The position numbers were made by a program, and so were the translations under genes. Below the pieces are notes generated by a model, which searched no databases, had not been told where the DNA came from, and saw only the letters and a program-made list of their open reading frames with translations. Below are positions 25,801 through 33,893 of a stretch of 64,000 nucleotides of DNA, in pieces (within the stretch, counting starts at the first letter, position 1; each line of letters opens with the position of its first letter). This DNA comes from Haloferula rosea (lineage in GTDB: Bacteria; Verrucomicrobiota; Verrucomicrobiia; Verrucomicrobiales; Akkermansiaceae), in contig NZ_JAENII010000015.1 in assembly GCF_016595525.1 (NCBI RefSeq), positions 1 to 64,000 of the forward strand, read 5' to 3'.

Positions 25801-26330
25801 GCCTGGTGGATGACATCGTGCTCGGGAACCCGCGGGATCGCTATGCGTTCGCGGGGATGATCCGGAGTGTGGAGGCGAAGGTGACGAAGAAAGGCAAGCC
25901 GTTCGGCGTGCTGGTGGTCGAGGATTTCACGGGATCGAAGGAGGTCGTGGTGTGGGGCGAGAGCTTCGTGCCGGCGCGCGATGCGGGGATCATGGTTTCG
26001 GGCAAGGTGATCCGTTTCAAGGCATCGATCCAGATCGATGACCGGACGGACCAGCGCCGCCTGACCGGGTCCGAGCTCAACGAGCTGAAGACGCGTGGGA
26101 AGGGGAGCAACGGGAAGTCAGTCGAGCTCTCGCTGTGGCCGGCGCGGCATTCCGAGCGCGACCTCGAGGAGATCCGCGAGGTGATCGAGACGCATCCCGG
26201 CGCGACTCCGGTGGTGATCCATTTCCAGAACTCCGCGGGCAAGCGGGCCACCGTGGAGCTGGGAGACGCCTACAAGGTGAGGCGTGGGGCAAAACTAGAA
26301 GCCGCCCTCGGCCGGTGGATGGAAGGGTGA
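22860..26330 (+). CDS. dnaE: DNA polymerase III subunit alpha
   Basis: The 1156-residue catalytic subunit of the replicative polymerase. It has a PHP domain with HLHVHTEYSLLDG and TDHGNL; polymerase catalytic aspartates D407 and D409 in PPDVDIDFC and D558 in KMDFLGLKNL; a GPGRGSAAGS nucleotide loop; a helix-hairpin-helix region; and a C-terminal OB fold (about 990-1080). Length and residue positions closely track E. coli DnaE. The ATG at 22860 is chosen because the PHP domain starts right after it; the frame stays open to 22767. No proofreading DEDD exonuclease insert is present, so proofreading would come from DnaQ or the PHP domain. Confidence 0.96.
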   Translation: MSDSFVHLHVHTEYSLLDGMNRCKQLAGKAKELGMPAVAMTDHGNLFGAIEFYQACTAAGVKPIFGCEIYLAPGKMEDKKDVPGRKRATHMTLLAETNEGWQNLQKLVSRGHLEGSYYGKPRVDRAALREFSKGIICLTGCMSGPVNEWLLAGDPAKARETLAELIDIYGKENTYVEIHDHGLEKQQLLMPQLVELAAEFGLKTVAANDAHFLNREDHEAHDVMICIGTGRLLIDENRMRYPAEVYFKTAEEMRQLFAEVPGACDTTLEIAERCNVEIKLDSTSSEKYPQFDSPDGSPRDEYFRRVCYEGLVTRYGEAKAKDPVLTDRLDYEIDTINQLGFASYFLITADFINWGREQDIPVGPGRGSAAGSLVAYTMGITDICPMRFGLLFERFLNPERVSPPDVDIDFCQTRRPEVIEYVRQKYGERSVSHIITYGTLGAKSVLRDVSRVMGVSYGEADRIAKMIEAKPGVKLKKEFDTKPELRELIESSSTYQELWDYALKLEGLTRNVGVHAAGVVIGDRPLDDHVPLTRASEGEVVTQYDMGAITEVGLLKMDFLGLKNLTVIQDAIRHIHLHTPDFDIYKISLEDQKTFEILNRGETMGVFQLESGGMVETCRKYGIEKIEDIIDLLALYRPGAMQFIDQMIEVKRGKKPFYEHPLLEEICGETYGVMIYQEQVQNAAKMLAGYTLGGADLLRRAMGKKDPAKMAKERTKFVAGCKETNGIDEKLANAIFEKIEMFAGYGFNKSHSACYGHISYWTAYLKANFPVEFMAGLLSNEINNTDKLAVFVAECHRMQIEILPPNLNESQLRFAPEKTPSGANAIRYGLAAIKNVGEGAMDQAIKEREANGPFQSLDEFANRLDSKVVNKRILENLVKAGAFDWTGETRAGMFNRLEQVSASASSAQRDRAAGQVALFDTMEFGGAPKVENHAGATEEVAEWSKDERLATEKELLGFYVTGHPLDKFRTVLDSDRYHKLGLVDDIVLGNPRDRYAFAGMIRSVEAKVTKKGKPFGVLVVEDFTGSKEVVVWGESFVPARDAGIMVSGKVIRFKASIQIDDRTDQRRLTGSELNELKTRGKGSNGKSVELSLWPARHSERDLEEIREVIETHPGATPVVIHFQNSAGKRATVELGDAYKVRRGAKLEAALGRWMEG

Positions 26331-26358
26331 TGCGACGAGTTCGCTCCCTGTGGATGGA

Positions 26359-27699
26359 TCAGTTGGAAGGGGCAGCGATGACGGTGGTGTTCACCGGTTT
26401 CCCGTCGACATCGTGGTGAATCACGGTGGCCTGATTTGGCTCGATCTCGACAGAAAGGAAGCCGCCCTTGACGCGGAGGAACTGGTGTTCCGGGCGCTTG
26501 TTGTCCTGACTCCATCCACCGGCATGTTGGTTGGAAGCCGGGCCGCAGCCGAATTCCTGAATGCCTGATTCGGGATCGATCGAGTGGTATTGCCAGTGGC
26601 GGTCGCCATTGATGACGAAGCAGCCGGGAATGCTCTTCAGGAAGCTGCGAAGCCGGTTGCCTTCGTGCTCGAAGCCGGCATTGGCGTGGTTGTCCTTCTT
26701 GTTCTTTCGATCGGGGCCGACGACGGGGGTGGCCGAGACGAAGAGTTTGAAGGTGGCGTCCGAGGCGGTCATCGAGCTTTCCAGCCACTTCCACTGTTCC
26801 TTGCCGAAGATGCTTTTCTCCGGACCGTCCTTCATGGTGTTGGGTGAGCGGAATTCGCGGCCTTCGGGGAGCCAGATTTCGAGGTGCTTGCCCCAGCGGA
26901 ATTGTCGATAGGGTTTTTCGGACTGGGGGATCTGCTCACGCCAGACCTTCAGGCCCTGCTCCCAGGTGAGGTCGCCGTAGGTCTGCCCCGGCCAGCAGTC
27001 GTCCTTGAGGACGTCGTGGTCGTCGTGCATCCAGTAGCTTGGTGTCTTGCTGTGGAAATCGCGCAGGAAGGGTAGGGCGTAGAGGCGGTTCCACTTGTAG
27101 CGGGCGGTGGCGATGTCCTTGGCGAAGGGGTCGGGCTTGTCGTAGTAGAGGGTGTCTCCAGTCTGGACGAAGAAGTCGGGTTTCAGCGCGGCCATGGAGC
27201 GGTAGATCTTGTGGCCGTTCTTCAGGTCATCCCGGCGCGGGAAATCCTGGCAGGTGGAAACTGTGAAGCGGATGGGAGCTGCGGCGTCGGAGGCAGGGGC
27301 GGTGGTGAAGCTTTCCTGGATGCTTGTCCGGCTCCCATCGGCGCCTTTGGCGTAGCAGATGTAGCGATACTCGGTGGCCGGACGGAGTCCGTCGATCTTC
27401 ACCTGATGGCAGTAGTCGTCATCCGCTGTGACGGTGTGGATGGCGGTCTGCCCGACGTCTTTTGGATCATTCTTCGGCCAGTATTCGAAGTGCAGGCTGC
27501 CGTCGGCACCGGGAACCGTCCAGTGTAGCTGGTCGGCATCCCACTTGTCGACCCGGTGGTTGGCCTCGGTCTCGGCGGTAAGCCGTGCCCAGAGGACGGC
27601 GGATTCGGGAGTGACTTCTCCGATTTTCACTCCGTCAGCCAGACCGACGGCGTGGGCGGAGGTGGTGAAAGCAAGGGCGATGAGGGCAACGAAACGCAT
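26359..27699 (-). CDS. PhoD-like alkaline phosphatase family protein, exported
   Basis: A 446-residue PhoD-like phosphoesterase. Signal peptide (MRFVALIALAFTTSAHA), an N-terminal fibronectin-like domain (about 20-140, DGVKIGEVTPESAVLWARL), then the metallophosphatase core: PDFFVQTGDTLYYDKP, SYWMHDDHDVLKDDCWPG, TPVVGPDRKN and CFVINGDRHWQYHS. The Asp/His motifs fit a bimetal centre. Such enzymes hydrolyse phosphodiesters or phosphomonoesters outside the cell. It ends 28 bases from the end of the convergent dnaE gene. Confidence 0.88.
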   Translation of the reverse strand: MRFVALIALAFTTSAHAVGLADGVKIGEVTPESAVLWARLTAETEANHRVDKWDADQLHWTVPGADGSLHFEYWPKNDPKDVGQTAIHTVTADDDYCHQVKIDGLRPATEYRYICYAKGADGSRTSIQESFTTAPASDAAAPIRFTVSTCQDFPRRDDLKNGHKIYRSMAALKPDFFVQTGDTLYYDKPDPFAKDIATARYKWNRLYALPFLRDFHSKTPSYWMHDDHDVLKDDCWPGQTYGDLTWEQGLKVWREQIPQSEKPYRQFRWGKHLEIWLPEGREFRSPNTMKDGPEKSIFGKEQWKWLESSMTASDATFKLFVSATPVVGPDRKNKKDNHANAGFEHEGNRLRSFLKSIPGCFVINGDRHWQYHSIDPESGIQEFGCGPASNQHAGGWSQDNKRPEHQFLRVKGGFLSVEIEPNQATVIHHDVDGKPVNTTVIAAPSN

Positions 27700-27745
27700 T
27701 GCCTAACTACCGGGCCAATGCCGGTGAGCTTGCGGGAAATGTGTG

Positions 27746-28138
27746 TCACTCGGCCTGGGTCAGCGACGGCAGGCAGTTGATGAGGAAGCGGCCGGTGCGT
27801 TCCGCATCGCGTCGCAGGGCTCGCGCTTCGCTGCTCAAGGGGTTTCGGGCTACGAGAGGGAGATCCTCGACGGTTTCGGTCACTTCTGCGGTCGGCAGTT
27901 CGGTCGGCGTCGTCGTTTGGACGAGCTCGGGCGGTGTCGGGTGGTCGCCCTCGTTGCGGAGCAAGGCGACAAGCATGAGGACCGCGGCGGCGGGAAGGAC
28001 GATCCACTGCCACCGGACCGTGGGTGATGGGGCGACCTCGGCCCGCACCCGGGCACGGATCTTGGTTTCCAAGGAAGCGGGAACCTCGATGGTCGGGGGC
28101 TTGCGGCGAAGCATCTGATCGATATTGGAGTCGTTCAT
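27746..28138 (-). CDS. Putative anti-sigma factor, single-pass membrane protein
   Basis: A 130-residue protein with a cytoplasmic head (about 1-41), one transmembrane helix (about 43-61, WIVLPAAAVLMLVALL) and a Pro/Thr-rich outer part. Its start codon overlaps the stop codon of the ECF sigma gene, the standard arrangement for a cognate anti-sigma factor. The head has no HxxxCxxC zinc motif, so if it is an anti-sigma it is of a zinc-free type. The call rests on position and topology rather than on recognised homology. Confidence 0.6.
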   Translation of the reverse strand: MNDSNIDQMLRRKPPTIEVPASLETKIRARVRAEVAPSPTVRWQWIVLPAAAVLMLVALLRNEGDHPTPPELVQTTTPTELPTAEVTETVEDLPLVARNPLSSEARALRRDAERTGRFLINCLPSLTQAE

Positions 28139-28725
28139 GGCGTGGTTTGGGCGCTGTTCCAGATCGAGGGGAGAGGAGGGGGTGTGGCCGGTAGGGGAGG
28201 TGGCTGGTTGCGCATCTGCTGGAGATGGCCTGCGAGGGTCTTGCGGGCGCGGTGGAGCATCACTTTCACCGCACCTTCGCGCTTACCGAGGATTTTTCCG
28301 ACTTGGGCGAGTGGCAGTTCGTCGTGGTAGTGCAACCACAAGGCGGTGAACGCTTCGCGGCTGAGTTGGGCCTCAGCGAGCCTCCAGATGGAGGTGTCCG
28401 GCTGCTCCACGGGGAGAACGACCTGCTCAGGCTCCGGGGTCGGCATGGGCTTGCGCTTCCGCAGCATGCTGATCGAGAGGCGTCGGGCGATGGTGAACAG
28501 CCAGGGGAGCAGGGGTTGCTTCGAGTCGTAGCGGTCGAACTTTCGCCATGCCCGGAGGAAGGTTTCCTGCGTCAGGTCTTCGGCGTCGTGGCGGTGACGG
28601 GTCAGGGTGAGGAGGAAGGCGAAGACCCGGGCGTGATACTTGGCCACCAGCCGGTCGTAGGCGGGCAGCGAGCCCGCCCGGCATTCGCGGGCGAGCTGGA
28701 TATCTTCTGGATCGAGTGCGGCCAC
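28135..28725 (-). CDS. RNA polymerase ECF sigma factor
   Basis: A 196-residue sigma-70 family protein with region 2 (YDRLVAKYHARVFAFLL, DAEDLTQETFLRAWRKFDRY) and region 4 (LWLHYHDELPLAQVGKIL, REGAVKVMLHRARKTLAGHL). It has no sigma 1.1 or 3. The C-terminal tail is Pro-rich (PPPLPATPPPLP), which is unusual. It is preceded by a secreted-protein gene 15 bases upstream and overlaps the putative anti-sigma gene. Confidence 0.92.
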   Translation of the reverse strand: MAALDPEDIQLARECRAGSLPAYDRLVAKYHARVFAFLLTLTRHRHDAEDLTQETFLRAWRKFDRYDSKQPLLPWLFTIARRLSISMLRKRKPMPTPEPEQVVLPVEQPDTSIWRLAEAQLSREAFTALWLHYHDELPLAQVGKILGKREGAVKVMLHRARKTLAGHLQQMRNQPPPLPATPPPLPSIWNSAQTTP

Positions 28726-28740
28726 GGCGGGGCGAGGGTG

Positions 28741-29643
28741 TCAGTCTTCCGAGGTTTCGGAATCGTCATCGAGGTCGAAGGCGCCTTCGGCCTCCATCCA
28801 CTCGACCATCATGGACGATGGCATGCTCATCGTCGAGTTGACGATGCGGCCTCCGCCGGACGTGCGGGTGGTGAAGGTCATGTCGCCGGAGTCGCTCAGG
28901 GCATCACTGAGTTCGCCAAGGGCGATGATGCCTTCCATGACGCGTTTGAAGCGCTGGCCGTCGCGTGGGTTTCCCGCCTCGAGCAGCATGCGGGCGTCCA
29001 TCCGCTCGCCGGATTCATGCAGGGCGATCTTGAGCGCGTCCGCCTTGCCGAGCAGGCGGGATTCGTCGCCCTCCATTTCGACTTCCGAGAGCAAGGCGGA
29101 GCCGACGAGAAACGGACTGCCCTCGCCGTTGGTGGTGAATGGATCCGGTGTCATGCCATTGCCGGATTCGATCACGTCGAGAGCCTGATGCAGGAGGGAT
29201 TTCTCGTGGCTGAAGATCAGCAGGGTATTGGTGGCGAAAGCGGCATGCTGGCGCTTGCCCTTGTCTTCCCAGGAGTGAACACCGAACGAGCCGTGAGTGT
29301 GGTGCTCGTAGTCTTCGGCGGCCTTGACCAGGCCTTCGAGGTGTTTGCGGTTGAAGCGCCCTTCAATGATGGCGACGGCCTTGTCCTTCCGGCCGTCGCC
29401 GAAGAGGGTGATGCTGTCGAGGTCGGTCATGGGGTTGACCGAAAACATCAGCTTGAGGGCGTTGAGTTGATCTCCGTGCTTGGCTTCGATGGCCTCGACC
29501 ATGCGCTGACCGGGAGCGGTTTGTTTGGCGGCGGCGAGGTCGGCGTGCAGCCACCACTTGGCATCCGGGGCGACTCGGTCGGGTTGGAACTCGCCGGCGC
29601 TCAGGATGCCGGCGAGTGACAGGGAAAGGAGGATCGGTTTCAT
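28741..29643 (-). CDS. Secreted protein of unknown function upstream of ECF sigma
   Basis: A 300-residue exported protein (signal MKPILLSLSLAGILSAG). It reads as an alpha/beta domain with a repeated pattern: WWLHADLAAAKQTAPGQRMV, MTDLDSITLFGDG, AFATNTLLIFSHEKSLLHQA and VGSALLSEVEM. The tail is acidic (DLDDDSETSED). I recall similar proteins next to ECF sigma genes in Verrucomicrobiota but could not check. It is the first gene of the sigma/anti-sigma operon, so it might be a sensor, a target, or simply auto-regulated. Confidence 0.6.
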   Translation of the reverse strand: MKPILLSLSLAGILSAGEFQPDRVAPDAKWWLHADLAAAKQTAPGQRMVEAIEAKHGDQLNALKLMFSVNPMTDLDSITLFGDGRKDKAVAIIEGRFNRKHLEGLVKAAEDYEHHTHGSFGVHSWEDKGKRQHAAFATNTLLIFSHEKSLLHQALDVIESGNGMTPDPFTTNGEGSPFLVGSALLSEVEMEGDESRLLGKADALKIALHESGERMDARMLLEAGNPRDGQRFKRVMEGIIALGELSDALSDSGDMTFTTRTSGGGRIVNSTMSMPSSMMVEWMEAEGAFDLDDDSETSED

Positions 29644-29713
29644 GGCAGATGGGATGTTGTGCCGCGAAGTACGCCACTTCTTGCACCAAGGTTACATCCG
29701 CCCGGAATCAGGT

Positions 29714-30385
29714 CTACTTCGAGAGGATGGCGATGGCTTCCTTGTTGTCGTGTTTTTTGGCCAGGTCCAACGCGGTCACTCCCTGCTTGGAGCGGACGGA
29801 GGGGTCGACCTTCGCCTTGAGCAGGAGGAGGATGAGTTCCTTGCTGCCACCGGGTGCCGCTTCGTGAAGCGGGGTGCCGCCGAGCAGGCTCAGGGTCATT
29901 GGATCCGCGCCTCCGTCGAGCAATGCCTTGGTGGTTTCGAGTTGGTTCTTGGCCGCGGCGTGGTGCAGCGGGGTCCAGCCGGACTTGTCCAATTCATTGG
30001 GCTTGGCACCGGCCTTGAGCAGTGCGGTGACGATCTGCGGGTTGTTCCGGGTCACGGCATGGTGCAGCGGGGTGCTCTTGGAATTGTCCTTCCGATTGGG
30101 GTCGGCTTTCAGCGAAAGAAGGACGAGTGTGATATCGGTCTTGTTGCGCAGGATGGCGAGGTCAAGGGGGGCGCGCGCTTTGGGGTCCTTCGGATTCAGG
30201 CAGGATGGGTCGGCGGCGGCATGACGCCGGACGTCCTCAAGGTCTCCTTTGGCGATGGCCGTGGCGATGTCCTTGTTCACCGGGTCGCCGACCGGTGGAG
30301 CGGTTTCTTCGGCGACAAGAGAGCCGGCTGAGGCGATGAGTGCGACGAAGACAGAAACGAGCTTGGATCGATGGGAGAAGGTCAT
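29714..30385 (-). CDS. Exported ankyrin-repeat protein
   Basis: A 223-residue protein with signal peptide (KLVSVFVALIASAGSLVA) followed by about five ankyrin repeats: APLDLAILRNKTDITLVLLS, TPLHHAVTRNNPQIVTALLK, TPLHHAAAKNQLETTKALLD, TPLHEAAPGGSKELILLLLK and TALDLAKKHDNKEAIAIL. It probably binds another protein in the periplasm. The ATG at 30385 is preferred over 30541 because the signal peptide follows it. Confidence 0.82.
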   Translation of the reverse strand: MTFSHRSKLVSVFVALIASAGSLVAEETAPPVGDPVNKDIATAIAKGDLEDVRRHAAADPSCLNPKDPKARAPLDLAILRNKTDITLVLLSLKADPNRKDNSKSTPLHHAVTRNNPQIVTALLKAGAKPNELDKSGWTPLHHAAAKNQLETTKALLDGGADPMTLSLLGGTPLHEAAPGGSKELILLLLKAKVDPSVRSKQGVTALDLAKKHDNKEAIAILSK

Positions 30386-30509
30386 GAGATCAGGTTCTAC
30401 GGGGAATGGTGCCTGACTCTTAAAGCGGAATTGCTGGCTGGGAAAGGGATTCCCTGCAGATGAGGTCGATGCTGGCAGGAACGGCCGGGCATCTGGATGC
30501 ATGCCGACC

Positions 30510-30551
30510 AAAAAAAAAATCCGCCCCGTGGGCGATGCCACGAGACGGATT
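30510..30551 (-). terminator. Rho-independent terminator of the strand-repeat gene
   Basis: Read on the minus strand, a 14-bp stem (AATCCGTCTCGTGG against CCACGGGGCGGATT, two G-T pairs) is followed by a run of about ten T. It lies 30 bases beyond the stop codon of the 30581-33454 gene. Confidence 0.9.
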
Positions 30552-30580
30552 GGAATGGTTCGGGAGTTTTGTTCCGCAGC

Positions 30581-33454
30581 TTATGGAGCTGGCGGGAAGG
30601 TCTCGCCCGCGGTCACCACCACGTAGAAGCGCTTGGTGTCGGCGACATCGTCCTCTTCGTAGGGTGAAGCAGCCACGTTGGTCGCGATCGGCGTCCAGTT
30701 CACCAAGTCGTCGGATGCGTAGATGTCGACGTCGCTGTCGGCTGTGAAGGCAAGTGTGACCTTCAGTCCCGAGTTGGTGCCCGGTCCGGTGGTGATGCTG
30801 TCCACGCTGACTTCGCCACCTGGGGTCACGATGGAGCCTCCTTCGATCACGGTGGATCCGGTGAAGGTGTTGGTTCCCGTGAGGGTCAGGACGCCGTCGC
30901 CCTTCTTGATCAGGCCGATGTCTCCGGTGATGTTGGCGGCCACCGTGACATCCGCGCCATTGGTGTCGATGACGAGGAAAGATCCTCCGCCGACGTCCCA
31001 GTTGACCGTATCGACGATGGACTGGATGTCCGCATCGAGGAGGTTGCCAGCTCCTGCGATGCCACCGAATCCGGCACCTGCGGCGACGTTCACTTTGGTG
31101 AGGTCGGGGATGGCGGTGATGTTGTCGAGGTTGAGGCAGCCGGCATCGACATTGGTGTCACCCGTGTAGGTGTTGGCACCGGCGAGCAGGATGTTGCCTT
31201 CGCCTTCCTTCGTGAGTCCGCCGTCCAAGGTGGCTCCAAGCGCGGGATCATGGATCAGCGCGGGCACAATGAGCAGGTCGAACCCGGCCGAATCAAAGAT
31301 AGCGCCGCCTGCCTGCACGTTGCATGTCACGTTGGTGGTCACACTCTCGATGAAGCCACGGTCGGTGTCGCGGTTGCTCTCTGCCGTGATCGTGGAGCCG
31401 TTGAAGTTGATGACGCAGTCGCCCTCGTCCCCCACCGCACCGCGGTCATTGAAGAAGTTGAGACTGAAATCGGTCCCGTTGAGGTTGAGGGTCGAGGTCC
31501 GCCCTGCTCCATTTGCGAGCGAGAACTGATTCAGGTCGGCGGTGCCGCCATTGAAATTGACGACGCCATCACCATTGACTGCAGTCAGGAATTCCAGCGT
31601 GTTGACGTAGTTGCCCGAGTCGAGGGTGAAGGTGGAGGTGCCGGCACCGTCGCGGGAGAGTCCCCAGTAGCCGACGATGAACTCGCCACCGGTCAGCTCG
31701 ACCGTGGTGCCTGCGAACTGGCCCGGGCTGGCCCCCCACTGTGATGGATTGTGATTTACGGTGGTGCCCGGGGCGATCTCGAGCGTGCCTTCCTCAATCT
31801 GCAAGCCGCCGCCGAGTTTGTTGATACCGGGAGCATTCATGATGAGACGGCCGGCGCCTCGCTTGTAGAACCGGCTGTTGTTTGTGGTCTGCCCGTCGAC
31901 GAAGCCGCTGAGTGTCGTATCGAAACCATTGGTATCTAGCACAAAAACGGTGTTGCCATTGATGACGACATCGCGATCGACCGTCATGCTATCGAGAACG
32001 CGGAGGCCCCCATTTCCTCCAGCGGCCTTGAGGAAGTAGTTGAGGGGATCACCCAAGCTGCCGTCAGCCACAATCTCGATGAAGCTGCCGTTCTCGATCC
32101 TGATGGCATCATTGGCACCACCACCGAAGGTGTTGGCAGGGTTGTTCAGGGTGAAGTTGCCCGAGTCCCCGGCGAACCTGAGGGCGTTGCCTCCGATGCC
32201 CGAGCCGCTAAGCACCCCGTCGATTTCCATGTCGCGGCGAAGGAAGATGTCGCCCGGGGTGGCGGTGGGTGAGTAGTCGAAGTCTTCGGTGAAGATGACG
32301 TTGCCGATGGAGCTGCTGGGGTAACCGCCAAACGCAGCACTGGCGATGATCAGACGGTTGCCGCGGTAGGCGATTTGGTTTCCGACGAATCGGTCGCTGT
32401 CGATGGCCGCGAACCAGATGTTGCCACCTTTCGTCGTCAGCGTGCCGGTGCCCAGGGCATCATCGGCCGCGAGGTTGGTTTGAGCCCCGTTCAGAAAGAT
32501 GTCTCCGCTGAAGGTGTTCGACGCGGCGAAGGTGTTGTTGGCCCCGTTGATGGACAGCGCCTGTGGGCTCGTGATGTCGAATGGAGCGCTGAAGACAGCT
32601 CCGGTGGCATTGATGTCCGGAATATTGCCATCAAAGGTGATGGTGCCACCCGTGAACTCATAGCCGGCGATCGCCGTCAGCACGTTGGTGGTCACACCAC
32701 CTCCATCGACGGTGACCACACCTGGGGTGCCGCCGAAGGATGCCTCGTCGAGCCCCGTGGATGATGCTGGCCACGGAACCTGGCTGGAGCCGTCCCAGAA
32801 GTTGGATGTGGTGTTCGTGTCCCAGGTTCCGGTGCCGCCAAGGGCAACTCCGCCGGAAAGGGTGGGATCCCATTCAAGAGGATCAGGAGAGGGGATGGTG
32901 TAGACCCGGAGGTAGTCCAGAGAGGTGGCTTGTCCGGTGGCTGCAGTGAAGTCGTAGCGGAACTGAGTGAAGGCTCCCGAGGCCTCGCCTTCAAAGGTGA
33001 ATCGGATCACGTGTGGCAGACCGTCCGAGGAGGAGGCCCAAGGTTCCGCACTCGTCAACCGGCGGTCACCCGAAATCCCGCCATTGGCGTCGCCCCAGAA
33101 GATGTCGAGACGGGAGGTGTCCGCGATGGCTTTGGTGACGGCCACTTCGATGATGGTGTCGAAGCCTGATTCGATGTTCAGTCCGTTGATGTTGACGTTC
33201 GGGTCTCCGCCGGTGGTGGTTCCTTGAATCTGGCCACCTGTCGGCGTTCCGGGATCGAGGGTGAATTGGCCGCTCGCGGCCCAGCCTTCGAGGTCTCCAT
33301 CGGTGTCCCAGTTGACTGAGTAGACTTCGCTGTATTCGACGGGAATGGCGCCGGCTGGATCGATTTCGACCGTATAAGCGAGGGCGCTGTGGGTTGTGGC
33401 GAGGATCGCGCCGAGTGCCGTTAGGCTGCGGCTTGAATGTGTTATTGGGTTCAT
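30581..33454 (-). CDS. Autotransporter-associated beta-strand repeat protein
   Basis: A 957-residue secreted protein. After a signal peptide (SLTALGAILATTHSALA) comes a jelly-roll-like N-terminal region (about 30-190). Long beta-helix repeats follow. PATR-type repeat units are visible, e.g. GGLTKEGEGNILLAGANTYT and KKGDGVLTLTGTNTFTGST followed by VIEGGSI. The last about 60 residues form a small beta module (VDIYASDDLVNWTPI, TKRFYVVVTAG). There is no autotransporter beta-barrel, and no PEP-CTERM or LPXTG-like end. Export and anchoring are therefore unexplained. Its own terminator follows, and palindromic candidate operators lie upstream. Confidence 0.85.
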   Translation of the reverse strand: MNPITHSSRSLTALGAILATTHSALAYTVEIDPAGAIPVEYSEVYSVNWDTDGDLEGWAASGQFTLDPGTPTGGQIQGTTTGGDPNVNINGLNIESGFDTIIEVAVTKAIADTSRLDIFWGDANGGISGDRRLTSAEPWASSSDGLPHVIRFTFEGEASGAFTQFRYDFTAATGQATSLDYLRVYTIPSPDPLEWDPTLSGGVALGGTGTWDTNTTSNFWDGSSQVPWPASSTGLDEASFGGTPGVVTVDGGGVTTNVLTAIAGYEFTGGTITFDGNIPDINATGAVFSAPFDITSPQALSINGANNTFAASNTFSGDIFLNGAQTNLAADDALGTGTLTTKGGNIWFAAIDSDRFVGNQIAYRGNRLIIASAAFGGYPSSSIGNVIFTEDFDYSPTATPGDIFLRRDMEIDGVLSGSGIGGNALRFAGDSGNFTLNNPANTFGGGANDAIRIENGSFIEIVADGSLGDPLNYFLKAAGGNGGLRVLDSMTVDRDVVINGNTVFVLDTNGFDTTLSGFVDGQTTNNSRFYKRGAGRLIMNAPGINKLGGGLQIEEGTLEIAPGTTVNHNPSQWGASPGQFAGTTVELTGGEFIVGYWGLSRDGAGTSTFTLDSGNYVNTLEFLTAVNGDGVVNFNGGTADLNQFSLANGAGRTSTLNLNGTDFSLNFFNDRGAVGDEGDCVINFNGSTITAESNRDTDRGFIESVTTNVTCNVQAGGAIFDSAGFDLLIVPALIHDPALGATLDGGLTKEGEGNILLAGANTYTGDTNVDAGCLNLDNITAIPDLTKVNVAAGAGFGGIAGAGNLLDADIQSIVDTVNWDVGGGSFLVIDTNGADVTVAANITGDIGLIKKGDGVLTLTGTNTFTGSTVIEGGSIVTPGGEVSVDSITTGPGTNSGLKVTLAFTADSDVDIYASDDLVNWTPIATNVAASPYEEDDVADTKRFYVVVTAGETFPPAP

Positions 33455-33893
33455 GATGATGGGTTGGGTTTGCTTGAGTGCGAACGATGGGCTCTGGAAT
33501 TCCGGTTCGCGCGGGTTTCAGTGCTTGTTGTCGACCGGGTGGTGACAAGCCAAGCGGAGAAACGTTTCCTATGAAACGTTACTTGGTTGGCAAACAAGAA
33601 TGCCTGTGGCGGTCTGAAGTCAATCCGGAATTCGACTCAACCCTCTGCGAATGGCGGGTGATCCGGTAGGTATGGATTCCGTGAGAATCTCAAAACTTCG
33701 TCTCAAAAATCATCAAATAGACCAGAAAGCGACATAAGTTGCCGTCAAATTTGGCTGATGGAAAGTCCGTTGGATTGTCCCGAGTTCACCGCCATCGCGA
33801 CGATTTGCCCCTTTGGGTCATTCAATCGCAATCCTAGACAATTATCTGCTCTCCGAGTCGCCCTCTCGTGATGTTTGAAATCCATTAAGTAAA
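33455..33893 (-). other. Intergenic region between TPR gene and strand-repeat gene
   Basis: A 439-base gap with no gene. The half next to the TPR gene (about 33665-33893) is clearly richer in A and T than the surroundings. The half next to the strand-repeat gene contains the palindrome cluster listed at 33559-33581. It presumably holds the promoter of the strand-repeat gene. No convincing terminator is seen after the TPR gene. Confidence 0.5.
33559..33581. promoter_or_regulatory. Candidate LacI-type operator cluster
   Basis: A perfect 10-bp palindrome GAAACGTTTC (33559-33568) is followed at once by TGAAACGTTA (33572-33581), nearly the same palindrome. It lies about 105-127 bases upstream of the strand-repeat gene. 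The TGAAACG half-site recurs in the sulfatase/permease promoter region at 42233. CG-centred palindromes of this sort are typical of LacI/GalR-family regulators; the assignment is inference. Confidence 0.45.

Noticed and set aside
28225-29619. A 464-codon open frame on the plus strand
   Set aside because: It is antisense to the ECF sigma gene and the secreted-protein gene; no start signal or domain is seen.
30581-30700. PEP-CTERM or autotransporter barrel at the end of the strand-repeat protein
   Set aside because: The C terminus ends ETFPPAP with no Pro-Glu-Pro motif, no C-terminal hydrophobic helix with basic tail, and no 250-residue barrel.
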